From assembly GCA_016931225.1 (NCBI GenBank), contig JAFGFE010000036.1:1-63648 (forward strand): 63,648 bases of DNA. The letters are read 5' to 3'. Source of the DNA: Candidatus Zymogenaceae bacterium (GTDB lineage: Bacteria; Desulfobacterota; Zymogenia; Zymogenales; Zymogenaceae). Positions 1 to 9,221 of this stretch are shown piece after piece. A program made the position numbers and the translations under genes. Numbering within the stretch: position 1 is the first letter of the stretch; each line of letters begins with the position of its first letter. A model generated the notes under the pieces. That model was given only the letters and a program-made list of their open reading frames with translations, ran no database searches and had not been told where the DNA came from.

Positions 1-83
1 GTAGCCGAGGAAAGCGTAGCGTAGTATAGTAGAACCGTCTTGCAGGAAGGCAAACTGTCAACACAACTCGTGACTACCGCATA

Positions 84-1226
84 TTATTGATTATTCCCAT
101 TGATCTCCAGAGCGTAAAGATATCCATCTTGACTCCCAAAGTAGATGACATCCTCCTCTACAATGATAGAGCTAAAAACCCGGCCTCCTGTTTTAAACCT
201 CCAAAGCAATTCGCCATTATTTGCATTAAGAGCGTAGAGTTTATGATCATTGCACCCAACGTAAATAATGCCGTCAACCACCGTGGGAGGTGACATCGCG
301 ATACCTCTCATTTTGCATTTCCAAAATAGCTCACCAGTATCAATATCCAAAGCGTATAAATAGTCATCCACGCTACCAAAATAGATCACACCATCAAATA
401 CCGCTGGGGGAGTAGTCAATCTACCTAAATCCGCTTCGTATTTCCATTTTAACTCACCGCTTAAAGCATCAATGGCATAAAGATAGTCTTTTTCGGTCTT
501 AAAATAATTCACACTAATATATACAATACCATCTGCTTCTGTTGCGGTATTTATTAAGCTTGTTTTCTTACTTTCCGTTTCCCACTTCAATTCAAGATTA
601 CCGGTAATAGTGTCAACAGCATAGAAATCCTCTTTTGTATAAAAATACACCATGCCATCTGAAACAGAAAGTATGGAACGTATAGATGCTTCATCTAATA
701 TAATGTCTACACGCCAAAGTGGTTCATGACTGTCCATATCAATGGCATAGAGGTAATAAAACGGGCTCGCCATATATACAACACCGTCAGCTATTGTAGG
801 TTTGATATCATAATTATAAATGACTTCATTATCACCCAGATTAAAACGCCACATCAACTCACCATCCGTGCTATCAATGGCATACAAGAAATTCGTTTCG
901 TAGCGATCACATCCGTACGAACAAAATCTCCCTACATACACAACGTCATCAGCCACTGAACAATTAGTAAAACCTTTCTCTTCATCATGATATTTCCATT
1001 TCAGTGTACCGTTATTTTTGTCAATTGCATACAGATCACCAGATGGATATGACGCATAGAGCACATCATCGACAATTTCAAAATAATGGTTATAAATAAG
1101 TCCTGTATCATAGGTCCATTTTATCGAGACAGGGCTGTTTCTTTCACATCCGATCAATAGAAAGACAATTGATAACAAAATGAATGCAGTCACATGGAAC
1201 ATTTTATATTTATATACGTTCCGCAC
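84..1226 (-). CDS. PQQ-like beta-propeller lipoprotein (copy 1)
   Basis: A protein of about 380 residues made of repeated blades of roughly 40 residues with the pattern DGVVYFGSxDGYLYAxDxxTGELxWRF, typical of PQQ-binding-like (BamB-like) propellers. The N-terminus has a hydrophobic stretch ending in a lipobox, LLIGC, so it is probably an envelope lipoprotein. I chose a GTG start because an AAAGGAGGGG ribosome site lies just upstream and the paralogue at 1635-2804 starts at the same point (RNVxKYK). No quinone enzyme partner is visible, so a structural or binding role is more likely than catalysis. Base composition is clearly more AT-rich than the genes to its right. It is the distal copy of a tandem duplication with 1635-2804. 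Confidence 0.85.
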   Translation of the reverse strand: MRNVYKYKMFHVTAFILLSIVFLLIGCERNSPVSIKWTYDTGLIYNHYFEIVDDVLYASYPSGDLYAIDKNNGTLKWKYHDEEKGFTNCSVADDVVYVGRFCSYGCDRYETNFLYAIDSTDGELMWRFNLGDNEVIYNYDIKPTIADGVVYMASPFYYLYAIDMDSHEPLWRVDIILDEASIRSILSVSDGMVYFYTKEDFYAVDTITGNLELKWETESKKTSLINTATEADGIVYISVNYFKTEKDYLYAIDALSGELKWKYEADLGRLTTPPAVFDGVIYFGSVDDYLYALDIDTGELFWKCKMRGIAMSPPTVVDGIIYVGCNDHKLYALNANNGELLWRFKTGGRVFSSIIVEEDVIYFGSQDGYLYALEINGNNQ

Positions 1227-1363
1227 GGACCCCTCCTTTGCACATCTATGATATTGCATTTCCTATTTCCGGCTTCGCACGTTTACGACAAGTACCTTCA
1301 TCTCACAAAGCTGGAAAAGTATAAAATAATGTGCTAACTCAAATGAGTTATTTCAATACAGCA

Positions 1364-1499
1364 TCACCCCAGCTTCGCCAGCTCGCCCACCAGCTTTTTC
1401 GCCCCGTCGATGATGTCGTCGATGACCTCTTTCGCGGTCTTGATGTCCATGATCATCCCGCCGATCCGGCCGCAGTAGACCATCCCCTCATTTATATCT
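1364..1499 (-). pseudogene. 3' stub of a nitronate monooxygenase gene
   Basis: About 45 codons, running from NEGMVYCGRIGG to GAKKLVGELAKLG, match the C-terminus of the intact nitronate monooxygenase at 2951-3907 almost residue for residue. Upstream of about 1499 the similarity stops abruptly, and the upstream codons resemble nothing in the family. The stub follows the second propeller gene in the same order and strand as the intact oxygenase precedes its own. It is therefore the remains of a duplicated oxygenase-propeller unit. It has no ribosome site and is unlikely to make a functional protein. Confidence 0.85.
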
Positions 1500-1634
1500 T
1501 CCCAGACAGACCACTCCATAAACCACCTAACAATCGGCAAAACTATAACCACTATCACTCTATTCCTGTTTAAGTATACCGATATCTTTGTCTATATGAT
1601 ACAGATTTCCTTCCTCATTATTTTCATTTTCTCT

Positions 1635-2804
1635 TTACTCATCATGGTCTGTAAGTTCTTGACCATTGCTATTTATTTCAAGGGCGTAAAGATACCCATC
1701 AAAACTCCCAAAGTAGATGACATCGTCTTCAACAATGATTGAGGAACATACAGGACCTCCCGTCTTAAATCTCCAAAGTAACTTTCCAGTATCGGCATCA
1801 AAGGCGTAAAGTCTTTTATTCTTACATCCAACATAAAGTATATCATCAACCACTGTGGGAGTAGTCGCTGTGTGAGGTCTCCCTCTATATCTTATTCTTA
1901 TTTTTTGTTTCCAAATCAATTTGCCGGTATCTGAATCCAACGCATACACATAAGAATTGTCACCTCCAAAGTAGATTACTCCATCAACTACATGAGGAAA
2001 ATATATCCAACCCATTGCATCTTCTCTATATCTCCATTTCAATTTACCACTCTTCGCATCAATGGCATAAAGATAGCTTATTTCTTCACGACTAACAATA
2101 TCATATACAGGTATGTACGCAACGCCGTCGGCTACCGTTGCGGAACTTATCATGCATTTCTTAGCCTCCCACTGAAATACTAAGTCACCAGTTGCAGCAT
2201 CAACAGCATAAAAATATTTATCCGTATAAAAATATACCATGCCATCGGTAACTGAAGAAATGGAGCGTATATCAAAATATTTTGCATTAAAACGCCAGAG
2301 TAATTCATGTCTCTCCGCATCAATGGCATACAGGTTACATTGCGGGCCTGCAATATAAATAATATTGTGAGCTATTATGGGTTTGGTCTCGTAATAAACT
2401 ACTTCATTACCACCCAAATTGTATCGCCACATCAGCTCACCATTTGTGCTATCAAAGGCATATAGATAATTCATTTCTGAGCGATCACGGCTCAAACAGC
2501 CAAATCTCACCAGATAGACCACATCATCTACTACTGAACAATCAGCAAAACCTCTCTCTTCATCATAATATTCCCATTTCAGCTTGCCGTTATGTTTATC
2601 TACGGCATACAGATTACCATCCGCATATGACGTATAGATCACATCATCGACAACTTCAAAATAATGAGTGAAATGATATCCTGTATCATAGGTCCATTTT
2701 ATTGAGACAGGATTGGTTCTTTCACACCCTGTCAGCAGTATCGCAATTAACAACAAAGCAAACGAGATCACATAAGGTATTTTATATTTACATACATTCC
2801 GCAT
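1635..2804 (-). CDS. PQQ-like beta-propeller lipoprotein (copy 2)
   Basis: A 389-residue paralogue of the product of 84-1226, colinear over its whole length, with the same signal segment and lipobox (LLTGC) and the same propeller repeats (VDGVIYFGGDNSYVYALD and similar). The ATG start is preceded by GAAGGAGGGG, in the same relative position as the ribosome site of copy 1. It lies downstream of the intact nitronate monooxygenase with a gap of 146 bases and may be cotranscribed with it. It is expected in the cell envelope, anchored by lipid. Function is unknown; BamB-like assembly or extracytoplasmic binding roles are possible but not shown. Confidence 0.85.
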   Translation of the reverse strand: MRNVCKYKIPYVISFALLLIAILLTGCERTNPVSIKWTYDTGYHFTHYFEVVDDVIYTSYADGNLYAVDKHNGKLKWEYYDEERGFADCSVVDDVVYLVRFGCLSRDRSEMNYLYAFDSTNGELMWRYNLGGNEVVYYETKPIIAHNIIYIAGPQCNLYAIDAERHELLWRFNAKYFDIRSISSVTDGMVYFYTDKYFYAVDAATGDLVFQWEAKKCMISSATVADGVAYIPVYDIVSREEISYLYAIDAKSGKLKWRYREDAMGWIYFPHVVDGVIYFGGDNSYVYALDSDTGKLIWKQKIRIRYRGRPHTATTPTVVDDILYVGCKNKRLYAFDADTGKLLWRFKTGGPVCSSIIVEDDVIYFGSFDGYLYALEINSNGQELTDHDE

Positions 2805-2950
2805 ACACCCCTCCTTCGAAAATCCCTAGTATCGCGTTTTTCATTTCCAGCCTCGTATAAAAATAATAAGCGCCCTTATCACACGAAGCTGGGAACTACT
2901 ATATTACGTTACATTGACGAGAAAAGCTTCTTCAACATTCTCACGTTCCC

Positions 2951-3907
2951 TCACCCCAACTTCGTCAGCTCTCCCACCAGCTTTTTTGCCCCATTGATGA
3001 TATCGTCGATAACCTCTTTCGCGGTCTTGATGTCCGTGATCATCCCGCCGATCTGGCCGCAGTAGACCGTCCCCTCGTTCAGATCCCCCTCCACCGCCGC
3101 CTTCTGGGAGCGGCCCTCGCCGATGAGGTCGAACAGCTCCTCCTTCGTTGCGCCTTTCTTCTCCGCCTCGATGATGCGCTCGGCCAGGGGGTTTTTGACG
3201 CAACGGGTCGGGCCGATGGAGCGGGCGGTGATGACCGTCCCGGTGTCCGTCACGTTGACAATGGCGTTCTTGAAATTCTCGTGGGCCCTCGCCTCCACCG
3301 TGGCGGCGAACCGGGTGCCGATCTGCACCCCCGAGGCCCCCAGGGCCAGGGCGGCCACGAATCCCCGGGCGTCGGCTATCCCCCCGGCGGCCACCACCGG
3401 GATGTTCATGCCCTTCACCCGATCCACCACCTGGGGCACCAGCGCCATGGTGGTGATCTCGTCGAACCCGTCGTGCCCGCCGGCCTCGATGCCCTCGGCA
3501 ACCAGGATGTCCACTCCCGCCTCGGCCCCCTTCCCCGCCAGCCCCGCCGACGGGGAGACGTGCATGACGGCGCACCCCTTGTCCTGCATCTTCTTGGTGA
3601 ACCGCTTGGGACTTCCGGCGGAGGTGGAGATCGCCCTCGCCCCCCCGGCGATGGACACATCGATGAGCGCCTCCGCATCGGGACGAAGCAGCGGCACGTT
3701 CACCCCAAAGGGCTTGTCGGTCTTCTTTTTCAAAAGCTCGATCTCTCCCTCAAGCTCCTCGGGCATCATGCTCCCCGCCGCAAGGAGCCCCAGCCCCCCG
3801 GCGGCGGAGACGGCCCCGGCCAGCTCGTGATCGCATATCCACACCATGCCGCCCTGGATGATCGGGTACTCGATGCCCAGTATGTCGCACAGCCTCGTCC
3901 GAAACAT
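2951..3907 (-). CDS. nitronate monooxygenase / 2-nitropropane dioxygenase family (FabK-like)
   Basis: A 318-residue FMN-dependent TIM-barrel protein. Visible family motifs are the N-terminal GIEYPIIQGGM, the loop EAGGHDGFDE, the FMN phosphate-binding stretches VVAAGGIADARG and LGASGVQIGTRFAAT, and TTMALVPQVVD, which resembles FabK enoyl-ACP reductases. The family oxidises alkyl nitronates or acts as an enoyl reductase; sequence alone does not settle which. I chose ATG at 3907 (MFRTRL) rather than a longer form because GGGAGGTG lies five bases upstream. It is the first gene of a leftward unit followed by a propeller lipoprotein and is divergent from the TPR gene at 4065. A 3' fragment of a second copy is at 1364-1499. 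Confidence 0.85.
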   Translation of the reverse strand: MFRTRLCDILGIEYPIIQGGMVWICDHELAGAVSAAGGLGLLAAGSMMPEELEGEIELLKKKTDKPFGVNVPLLRPDAEALIDVSIAGGARAISTSAGSPKRFTKKMQDKGCAVMHVSPSAGLAGKGAEAGVDILVAEGIEAGGHDGFDEITTMALVPQVVDRVKGMNIPVVAAGGIADARGFVAALALGASGVQIGTRFAATVEARAHENFKNAIVNVTDTGTVITARSIGPTRCVKNPLAERIIEAEKKGATKEELFDLIGEGRSQKAAVEGDLNEGTVYCGQIGGMITDIKTAKEVIDDIINGAKKLVGELTKLG

Positions 3908-4064
3908 AGATTCACCTCCCGGCAAAATTGATAACGATTATATCGCCCTGCAGTATACTTCCTTTAATCGCCTCAGTAAAGGCAAAACAGTTTTCTCTTG
4001 CCACAATAAAGCCCCTTCTGGTACTATGCCACCCAATCACTCCGCATCACAGAGAGGAATATCC

Positions 4065-4862
4065 ATGCATATACGCAGCTTCAAAACGATTTTTGTTTTC
4101 ACCTGTATACTCGCGCTTTGCGCCTCGGCCTGTCTCGGCGCCATGACCACCGATGAGCTCAAGGACCGGGTCATCGAGATCGAGGAGGCGTACCTGGACG
4201 GCTCGGTGGATCAGGTCATCACGAAATACGATCGCCTGAGCGAGGACAACCCGGACGACGCCGACTACCGGTATCTCCTCGGCATCGCGTACCTCTACAG
4301 TGAATTCGACCTTGAGGGCGCCACCTTCGACGCCGCGTTCGACGAGCTTTTCCGGGCCAAGGAGCTGAACCCGACGATGAAGCACGTCAACTACACCCTG
4401 GGATACATCTACTGGGCCCGGGGGGAGTTTGAGTCCGCCATCGAGGCGTACCGCGCCGAGATCGAGCTGGACCCGGAGGACGGCTGGAACTATTTCAACC
4501 TCGGCCAGGCCTATGAATCCCTCAAGGAGTGGGACAAGGCGAGAAGCCAGTATATCCTCGCGATCGACAAGGACCCCGCCATCGCCGACGCCTACAACAA
4601 CCTGGGCGCCATCGAGCTGAACTGGAGGGGGGATTACTTCAGCGCCCTGGAGGCCTTCGAGAAGGCCCTGGCCTTGAGGCCCGAAGAAAAGCTCTACATG
4701 ATCAACTACAACGAGGCCGTCAAGAAGCTCAAGTCCCTGAGAGATTCCCTGGACCAGGGGGAGGTGACCCTGCCGTCGGACCAGGTGGAGAAATTGAAGG
4801 ACATGGAGCTCGAGGAACTTGAGATCGAGGGATATACCGATGCGGACGAGGGCACGGAATAA
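4065..4862 (+). CDS. secreted TPR protein
   Basis: A 265-residue protein with an N-terminal signal peptide (hydrophobic core FKTIFVFTCILALCASACLGA) and at least four tetratricopeptide repeats. They are recognisable as YRYLLGIAYLY, VNYTLGYIYWARGEFESAIEAY, WNYFNLGQAYESLKEWDKA and ADAYNNLGAIELNWRGDYFSA. The C-terminal quarter is charged and probably helical. TPR arrays are protein-interaction scaffolds, so an envelope assembly role is likely but the partner is unknown. The start at 4065 is chosen because the signal peptide begins there and AGAGAGGAAT lies just upstream. A Cys in the ASAC context could be an atypical lipobox. It is followed by the PanE gene on the same strand at a distance of about 105 bases. 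Confidence 0.8.
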   Translation: MHIRSFKTIFVFTCILALCASACLGAMTTDELKDRVIEIEEAYLDGSVDQVITKYDRLSEDNPDDADYRYLLGIAYLYSEFDLEGATFDAAFDELFRAKELNPTMKHVNYTLGYIYWARGEFESAIEAYRAEIELDPEDGWNYFNLGQAYESLKEWDKARSQYILAIDKDPAIADAYNNLGAIELNWRGDYFSALEAFEKALALRPEEKLYMINYNEAVKKLKSLRDSLDQGEVTLPSDQVEKLKDMELEELEIEGYTDADEGTE

Positions 4863-4967
4863 CACAAAAGACAGACGACATGCCCCGGTATTTTGTGCTG
4901 TATCAACGGGACGGAGGAACATCCGTCCCGTTTCAGATTACCCGGATCAGGTGAGAAAACCGCCGCC

Positions 4968-6011
4968 ATGAACCACATCGTCATATACGGCGCCGGCGCA
5001 ATCGGCGCCACCGTGGGGGGGTGGCTCTATCCCCACCACCCGTCGGTGACGCTGCTTGCCCGGGGCGAACACGCCGAGAGGATGAAGAAAGACGGCCTGG
5101 TCGTCCGGCTGAGGGGAGAGAAGACCGACCCCCTCCCGATCAGGGCGCCGGTGATCACCGGCATGTACGAAGAGCCCGAGGCGAGTCTTTTGATCATCGC
5201 CGTGAAGAATTACGGTCTTGAGGCGGCGTGCCAGGAAATATCGGGCCTTTTGGGGAGTGACGTGACGGTCGTCGGCCTGCAGAACGGTGTGGAAAACCAG
5301 GAGATACTCCCGAAATACTTCGAGCGGGTCGTGTACGGCGTGGTCTGGTACAACGCGTGGATCGAGTCGCCCGGCGTGGCGTGTGCGAATAAAAAAGGGC
5401 CAATCGTCCTGGGGGTGACCACCGACGATCCCGAGGCGATCGCCCTCCGGGACGAGACGGCGGCGCTCCTTTCCCGGGGGATGGACATCGAGACCACCGA
5501 CCGCCTTGTCGACGCCGTTCACAGTAAGCTTGTTCTGAACCTCACCAACGCCGTGCTGACCCTGGTGGGTCACGGGTTTCGGGAGATCGAGTCGACACGA
5601 ACCCTCAAGCACATCATGACGGGGGCGCTCCTTGAGGGTATCGACATCGTGAAACGGGCGGGGTATTCGGAATATCAGTTCCCGAAAAACCCGGGCTGGG
5701 GACTCATGCGGCTCATCTCCCGGCTGCCGGAGTTCATCTCCGATATGCTGTTCAAAAAGAGCCTTCAATCCTTCGAGATCAACAGCATGGGGCAGGACGT
5801 CCTCCAGATCGGGCGCGCCGATACCGAGCTGGAATCCCTGACCGGCTACATCTTGGGCCTGGCGGACGATTTCGGCATTGCGGCACCTATCAACCGGACC
5901 GTCTATGAGCTGTGCAGGCGGGAGTTCGGCAAACCGATCTTCACCCCCATGAGCGAAGCGGCCGTCTGGGAGCTGATACAGGCGCGCATCGAGGAGGATG
6001 AGCGCTCATGA
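4968..6011 (+). CDS. panE: 2-dehydropantoate 2-reductase (ketopantoate reductase)
   Basis: A 347-residue NADP-binding protein that begins directly with the dinucleotide fold IVIYGAGAIGATVGGWL (GxGxxG at residues 8-13). It carries the family features VVGLQNGVENQEIL, the catalytic-region lysine in DAVHSKLVLNLTNAV, and a C-terminal helical domain. Ketopantoate reductase makes pantoate for coenzyme A synthesis. Several ApbA/PanE relatives act on other 2-keto acids, and this one is longer than the usual 300 residues, so the exact substrate is uncertain. The start is set by the Rossmann strand. The gene converges with the oxidoreductase at 6031, leaving only 19 bases between stops. Confidence 0.8.
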   Translation: MNHIVIYGAGAIGATVGGWLYPHHPSVTLLARGEHAERMKKDGLVVRLRGEKTDPLPIRAPVITGMYEEPEASLLIIAVKNYGLEAACQEISGLLGSDVTVVGLQNGVENQEILPKYFERVVYGVVWYNAWIESPGVACANKKGPIVLGVTTDDPEAIALRDETAALLSRGMDIETTDRLVDAVHSKLVLNLTNAVLTLVGHGFREIESTRTLKHIMTGALLEGIDIVKRAGYSEYQFPKNPGWGLMRLISRLPEFISDMLFKKSLQSFEINSMGQDVLQIGRADTELESLTGYILGLADDFGIAAPINRTVYELCRREFGKPIFTPMSEAAVWELIQARIEEDERS

Positions 6012-6030
6012 TGCCTTTTGGTCCCACCCG

Positions 6031-7179
6031 TCACATCCCCAGCACCTCGTCCCTGGTAATCGCCCTCCCCTCATCCTGGGACCGATAGGCCGCCAGGGTC
6101 CAGAGCACCGCCTCCCGTGCGTCGTGGATGTTCGCCGCCCAGGGACCGCTGAACTCCCGCATGAGGGAATCGCCCCCCGTTATTCGATCGATGAAGTGGG
6201 TCATCTGGCGAAAATAGAGGGTGTTTCCCTTTCCCTGGGGGAGGGGTATGTTTCGATACCGGTCGAGGATGATGTTTCGGGGCCGATACACCTCAAGATG
6301 CATGGGATGATGGGTATATTCCTGGAAGGCCTCGAAGGAAATCTTGGCCCGCTCGCCGTAGATATGGCCCACCTCGAATCCCACCGGCCTTCCCATCACC
6401 AGGGTGCTCTTTTCCAGCACCGCCACAGCATTGTTTTCCAGGGTGAAGATCGCCGCCGCCAGGTCCTCGTGGGCCCGCGACTCGATAAACCGCCGGGTCC
6501 GGCACATGACGGACTCGATCTCCCCGAAGAAAAACCGCATCAGGTCGATGTAGTGGGGGGCGTGGTCGAACAGGTCCCCGCCGCCGGCCCGGGGGTCGAA
6601 ATAGCGCCAGGTGCCGTATTTCTTTTCCAGATCGATGCCCCAGTCCTTCAGAAAATCGAGCCACTTCTTGAGCCGCCCGGCCCTGAAATCGGGGATGTAG
6701 TAGTGCCAGTAGACGCTCATCTGGTAGATGCGACCGAGGGCGTCGGCCTCCATCATCTCCCGAATCTTCTGGAAACCGGTCTCGAATCGTTTGGAGTGGC
6801 CGATCTGGACGATCGTCCCCGCCGACTCCGCCCTCTCGGCCTTCTGGGCCATCTTCCGGCAGTCGTCCGGGGTGGTCGCCAGCGGCTTCTCGCACAACAC
6901 ATGGACGCCCCGATCCAGCGCATCCTCCAGGTGCTCCCGATGGAGCCAGGGGGGAGACGCGATGACAACGGCGTCGAGCCGCTCCTTTTTCAGCATCTCC
7001 CGGTGATCTGTGTAGGCGTTCTCAACCCGGAATTTTTTCTGAAAGGAGAGACGGCCTTTATCGTCCGGGTCCGCAACGGCACGGATTACGGCCCTCCGAT
7101 CCTTTTTAATCGCCGGACCGTGGCCCACCCGGGAGACCTGTCCGCATCCGATGATACCGATGGAAAGTCGCTCGGTCAT
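6031..7179 (-). CDS. Gfo/Idh/MocA family oxidoreductase
   Basis: About 382 residues. The N-terminal NAD(P)-binding domain has LSIGIIGCGQVSRVGHGPAI and the family signature CEKPLATTPDDCRKMAQ around residues 95-110. The C-terminal alpha/beta domain includes GGGDLFDHAPHYIDLMRFFFGE, where the D and H residues match the catalytic region. Such enzymes oxidise or reduce sugars, inositols or related polyols; the substrate cannot be read from the sequence. The start is not certain: ATG at 7179 and GTG at 7185 are both possible, and no strong ribosome site is present. It is convergent with panE and divergent from ilvE, so it is probably transcribed alone. Confidence 0.8.
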   Translation of the reverse strand: MTERLSIGIIGCGQVSRVGHGPAIKKDRRAVIRAVADPDDKGRLSFQKKFRVENAYTDHREMLKKERLDAVVIASPPWLHREHLEDALDRGVHVLCEKPLATTPDDCRKMAQKAERAESAGTIVQIGHSKRFETGFQKIREMMEADALGRIYQMSVYWHYYIPDFRAGRLKKWLDFLKDWGIDLEKKYGTWRYFDPRAGGGDLFDHAPHYIDLMRFFFGEIESVMCRTRRFIESRAHEDLAAAIFTLENNAVAVLEKSTLVMGRPVGFEVGHIYGERAKISFEAFQEYTHHPMHLEVYRPRNIILDRYRNIPLPQGKGNTLYFRQMTHFIDRITGGDSLMREFSGPWAANIHDAREAVLWTLAAYRSQDEGRAITRDEVLGM

Positions 7180-7378
7180 GTGCACCCATCCACAAAAAAA
7201 GTATAAAGATATATATTGTGCATATCATTTCACAGCCGATATGTCTCTGTCAAAGGGAATGTGCGGGAAGTCTGTGAAAAATCACGTGCACATCACTTGG
7301 AAACTTGCTTTTTCCTCGAGAGTCGGCTATACTTCCAAAATTCGGCGACATTTTTTATTCGAGGTAAGGTGTTTCTTG

Positions 7379-8446
7379 ATGGAATTGAAAATCACCCGCG
7401 TCTCCGATGACGCAAAGCGCTACAAGCCGAAACCTGAGGAAAAGGGCTTCGGGCTGTTTTATTCAGATCACATGTTTCTGATGGACTTTCGAGCGAACAA
7501 GGGCTGGAGCAACCCCCGCATCGAGCCGTATCGACCCTTCGAGATCGACCCCGCAGCCATGGTGCTCCACTACTCCCAGGGCGCATTCGAGGGACTCAAG
7601 GCCTACCCGACGAAGGACGGCAGGGTGCTGCTGTTTCGACCCGAGCTCAACATGCGGCGGATGTCGAGAACGCTGTCTCGCATCTGCATCCCAGAATTCG
7701 ACGAGGAATTCCTCCTGGAATCCATCAGGGAGCTGGTCAAAATCGATAAAGACTGGATTCCCACGGGACAGGGCGAGTCTCTCTATGTCCGCCCCACGGT
7801 CATCGCCACGGAGCCGCACCTGGGCGTGCGTCCGGCAACGGAATACCTGTTCTACGTGATTACGTCTCCGGTGGGGGCGTACTATCCCGAGGGCTTTTCG
7901 CCGGTGAAAATCAAGGTGGAGGAAAACTACGTCCGATCCGCCGTGGGCGGACTGGGTGAGGCGAAGGCCTCCGCTAACTACGCGGCGAGCCTCCTGGCTG
8001 CGCAAGAGGCCGGCAAACAGGGCTGGACCCAGGTGCTGTGGCTGGACGCCGCCCAGCGCAAGTACGTGGAGGAGGTGGGCACCAGTAACATCTTTTTCGT
8101 CAAGGACGATGTCGTCATCACACCGAAGCTCACCGGCAGCATCCTTCCGGGCATCACCCGTCAATCGGTTTTGGAGCTCTGTCGGGAGTGGAATATCCCC
8201 ACCGAAGAGCGGCAGATAGACATCAACGAGGTAACCGACGGCATCAATTCCGGATCGGTGACCGAGGTCTTCGGGACCGGTACGGCGGCCATCGTCTCGC
8301 CGGTTTCGGAGCTGTCATACAAGGGGAAAAGCCACATCCTGCCGGACCCGCAGCCCGGCCCGATATCGGTGCGGCTGTTCGAGGAGCTTTTGAGTGTACA
8401 GTACGGCGACAAGCCGGATACCCGGGGCTGGATCGTGGAGGTGTAA
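7379..8446 (+). CDS. ilvE: branched-chain amino acid aminotransferase
   Basis: A 355-residue fold-type IV PLP enzyme of the longer (group II) branched-chain aminotransferase type. Seen are YSQGAFEGLKAY, the substrate-loop region YVRPTVIATEPHLGVRP, the PLP lysine at about residue 195 in GEAKASANYAAS, and the phosphate-binding EEVGTSNIFFV and VFGTGTAA segments. It transfers amino groups between glutamate and the keto acids of Leu, Ile and Val. The chosen ATG at 7379 follows GAGGTAAGG; a longer reading frame upstream has no family similarity. A strong terminator follows at 8482, so the gene is probably a single transcription unit. Confidence 0.9.
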   Translation: MELKITRVSDDAKRYKPKPEEKGFGLFYSDHMFLMDFRANKGWSNPRIEPYRPFEIDPAAMVLHYSQGAFEGLKAYPTKDGRVLLFRPELNMRRMSRTLSRICIPEFDEEFLLESIRELVKIDKDWIPTGQGESLYVRPTVIATEPHLGVRPATEYLFYVITSPVGAYYPEGFSPVKIKVEENYVRSAVGGLGEAKASANYAASLLAAQEAGKQGWTQVLWLDAAQRKYVEEVGTSNIFFVKDDVVITPKLTGSILPGITRQSVLELCREWNIPTEERQIDINEVTDGINSGSVTEVFGTGTAAIVSPVSELSYKGKSHILPDPQPGPISVRLFEELLSVQYGDKPDTRGWIVEV

Positions 8447-8481
8447 GGAAAACATCCATCTCCCTAAAAATAAAAAAGATG

Positions 8482-8507
8482 CGGGCGGCCCGAGGGCCGC
8501 CCGTTTA
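8482..8507 (+). terminator. rho-independent terminator after ilvE
   Basis: Perfect GC-rich inverted repeat CGGGCGGCCC / GGGCCGCCCG with almost no loop, followed by TTTAT. It lies 35 bases past the ilvE stop and just before the convergent gene ending at 8538. Confidence 0.75.
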
Positions 8508-8537
8508 TATTGGTCGGATGTTTTTTTTGGGGGATGC

Positions 8538-9221
8538 TCAATTCAGAAGACGATGGGAGATGGACGCGCCGCCCCAGAACTGGAAATAGACCCCGGGCCA
8601 TAATCGCGTTTCGTCTATCAGCGGCGCCCAGTCCTTACCCGGATTGACGCTCACCCGGGCCGTTCCAGGAAGCGTCGGGGTTTCCTTGGTAATATTTTTC
8701 ACCTGAAACCATGCCCTGACGGGGGTTGATCCCACCCGGGGCGGTCTGACCAGATGCAACACCTCCATTGGAGGCGCTGGGTTTTTGCATGCGGGCCGGT
8801 CGTGCTCGAATCGGGGATAGTCCCCGTCCGGCGACAGCTCAACGGCAAACATATCCCTTCCATTCGTCGCCACCCCTCCCCGCCAGATACCACTCACGGG
8901 CATAAACTCAATCGAGTCCACCCTTTTTTTCGGGAATCCGATATGTCGGCGCGCCATCGCGGCAAGACCACGTGTCACCGGCATGTCTAAAATGAACCAT
9001 CCCTCATCATCTTTGAAACGGCTCCTCAATGCGACCGCCCCTTCCCGGTAGGACATCAAGAGGGGCCATGCGGCTATGTGTACATATTCGACGATCGACA
9101 GCGAAATCAGCGGCTCATCGGGCATGTCAAACACATCGGGGAGAAGTCCCCGATACAGCTTTCTGTCTGTGGGATCGATAACGGCGGAGATTCCATGGAA
9201 TTTTTTAAATGTTCTTCTCAT
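8538..9221 (-). CDS. acetoacetate decarboxylase-like protein
   Basis: A 227-residue soluble protein with the length and layout of the acetoacetate decarboxylase superfamily. The clearest sign is GFPKKRVDSIEF (around residues 95-105), which parallels the GYPKK stretch carrying the Schiff-base lysine. The MPDEPLISLSIVEYVHI segment before it also fits the family's N-terminal strand region. Members decarboxylate beta-keto acids or act as related aldolase-like enzymes; the substrate here is unknown. The assignment rests on motif and length only. It is convergent with ilvE, whose terminator lies close to its own stop. Confidence 0.55.
   Translation of the reverse strand: MRRTFKKFHGISAVIDPTDRKLYRGLLPDVFDMPDEPLISLSIVEYVHIAAWPLLMSYREGAVALRSRFKDDEGWFILDMPVTRGLAAMARRHIGFPKKRVDSIEFMPVSGIWRGGVATNGRDMFAVELSPDGDYPRFEHDRPACKNPAPPMEVLHLVRPPRVGSTPVRAWFQVKNITKETPTLPGTARVSVNPGKDWAPLIDETRLWPGVYFQFWGGASISHRLLN

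Noticed and set aside
2904-3575. Long minus-strand frame inside the nitronate monooxygenase gene, and similar long frames in GC-rich genes (4047-4922, 4947-5768, 16658-17617, 19817-20719)
   Set aside because: They overlap clear genes, consist of low-complexity Arg/Gly/Pro/His-rich sequence, and have no family match; they are by-products of GC-rich third positions.
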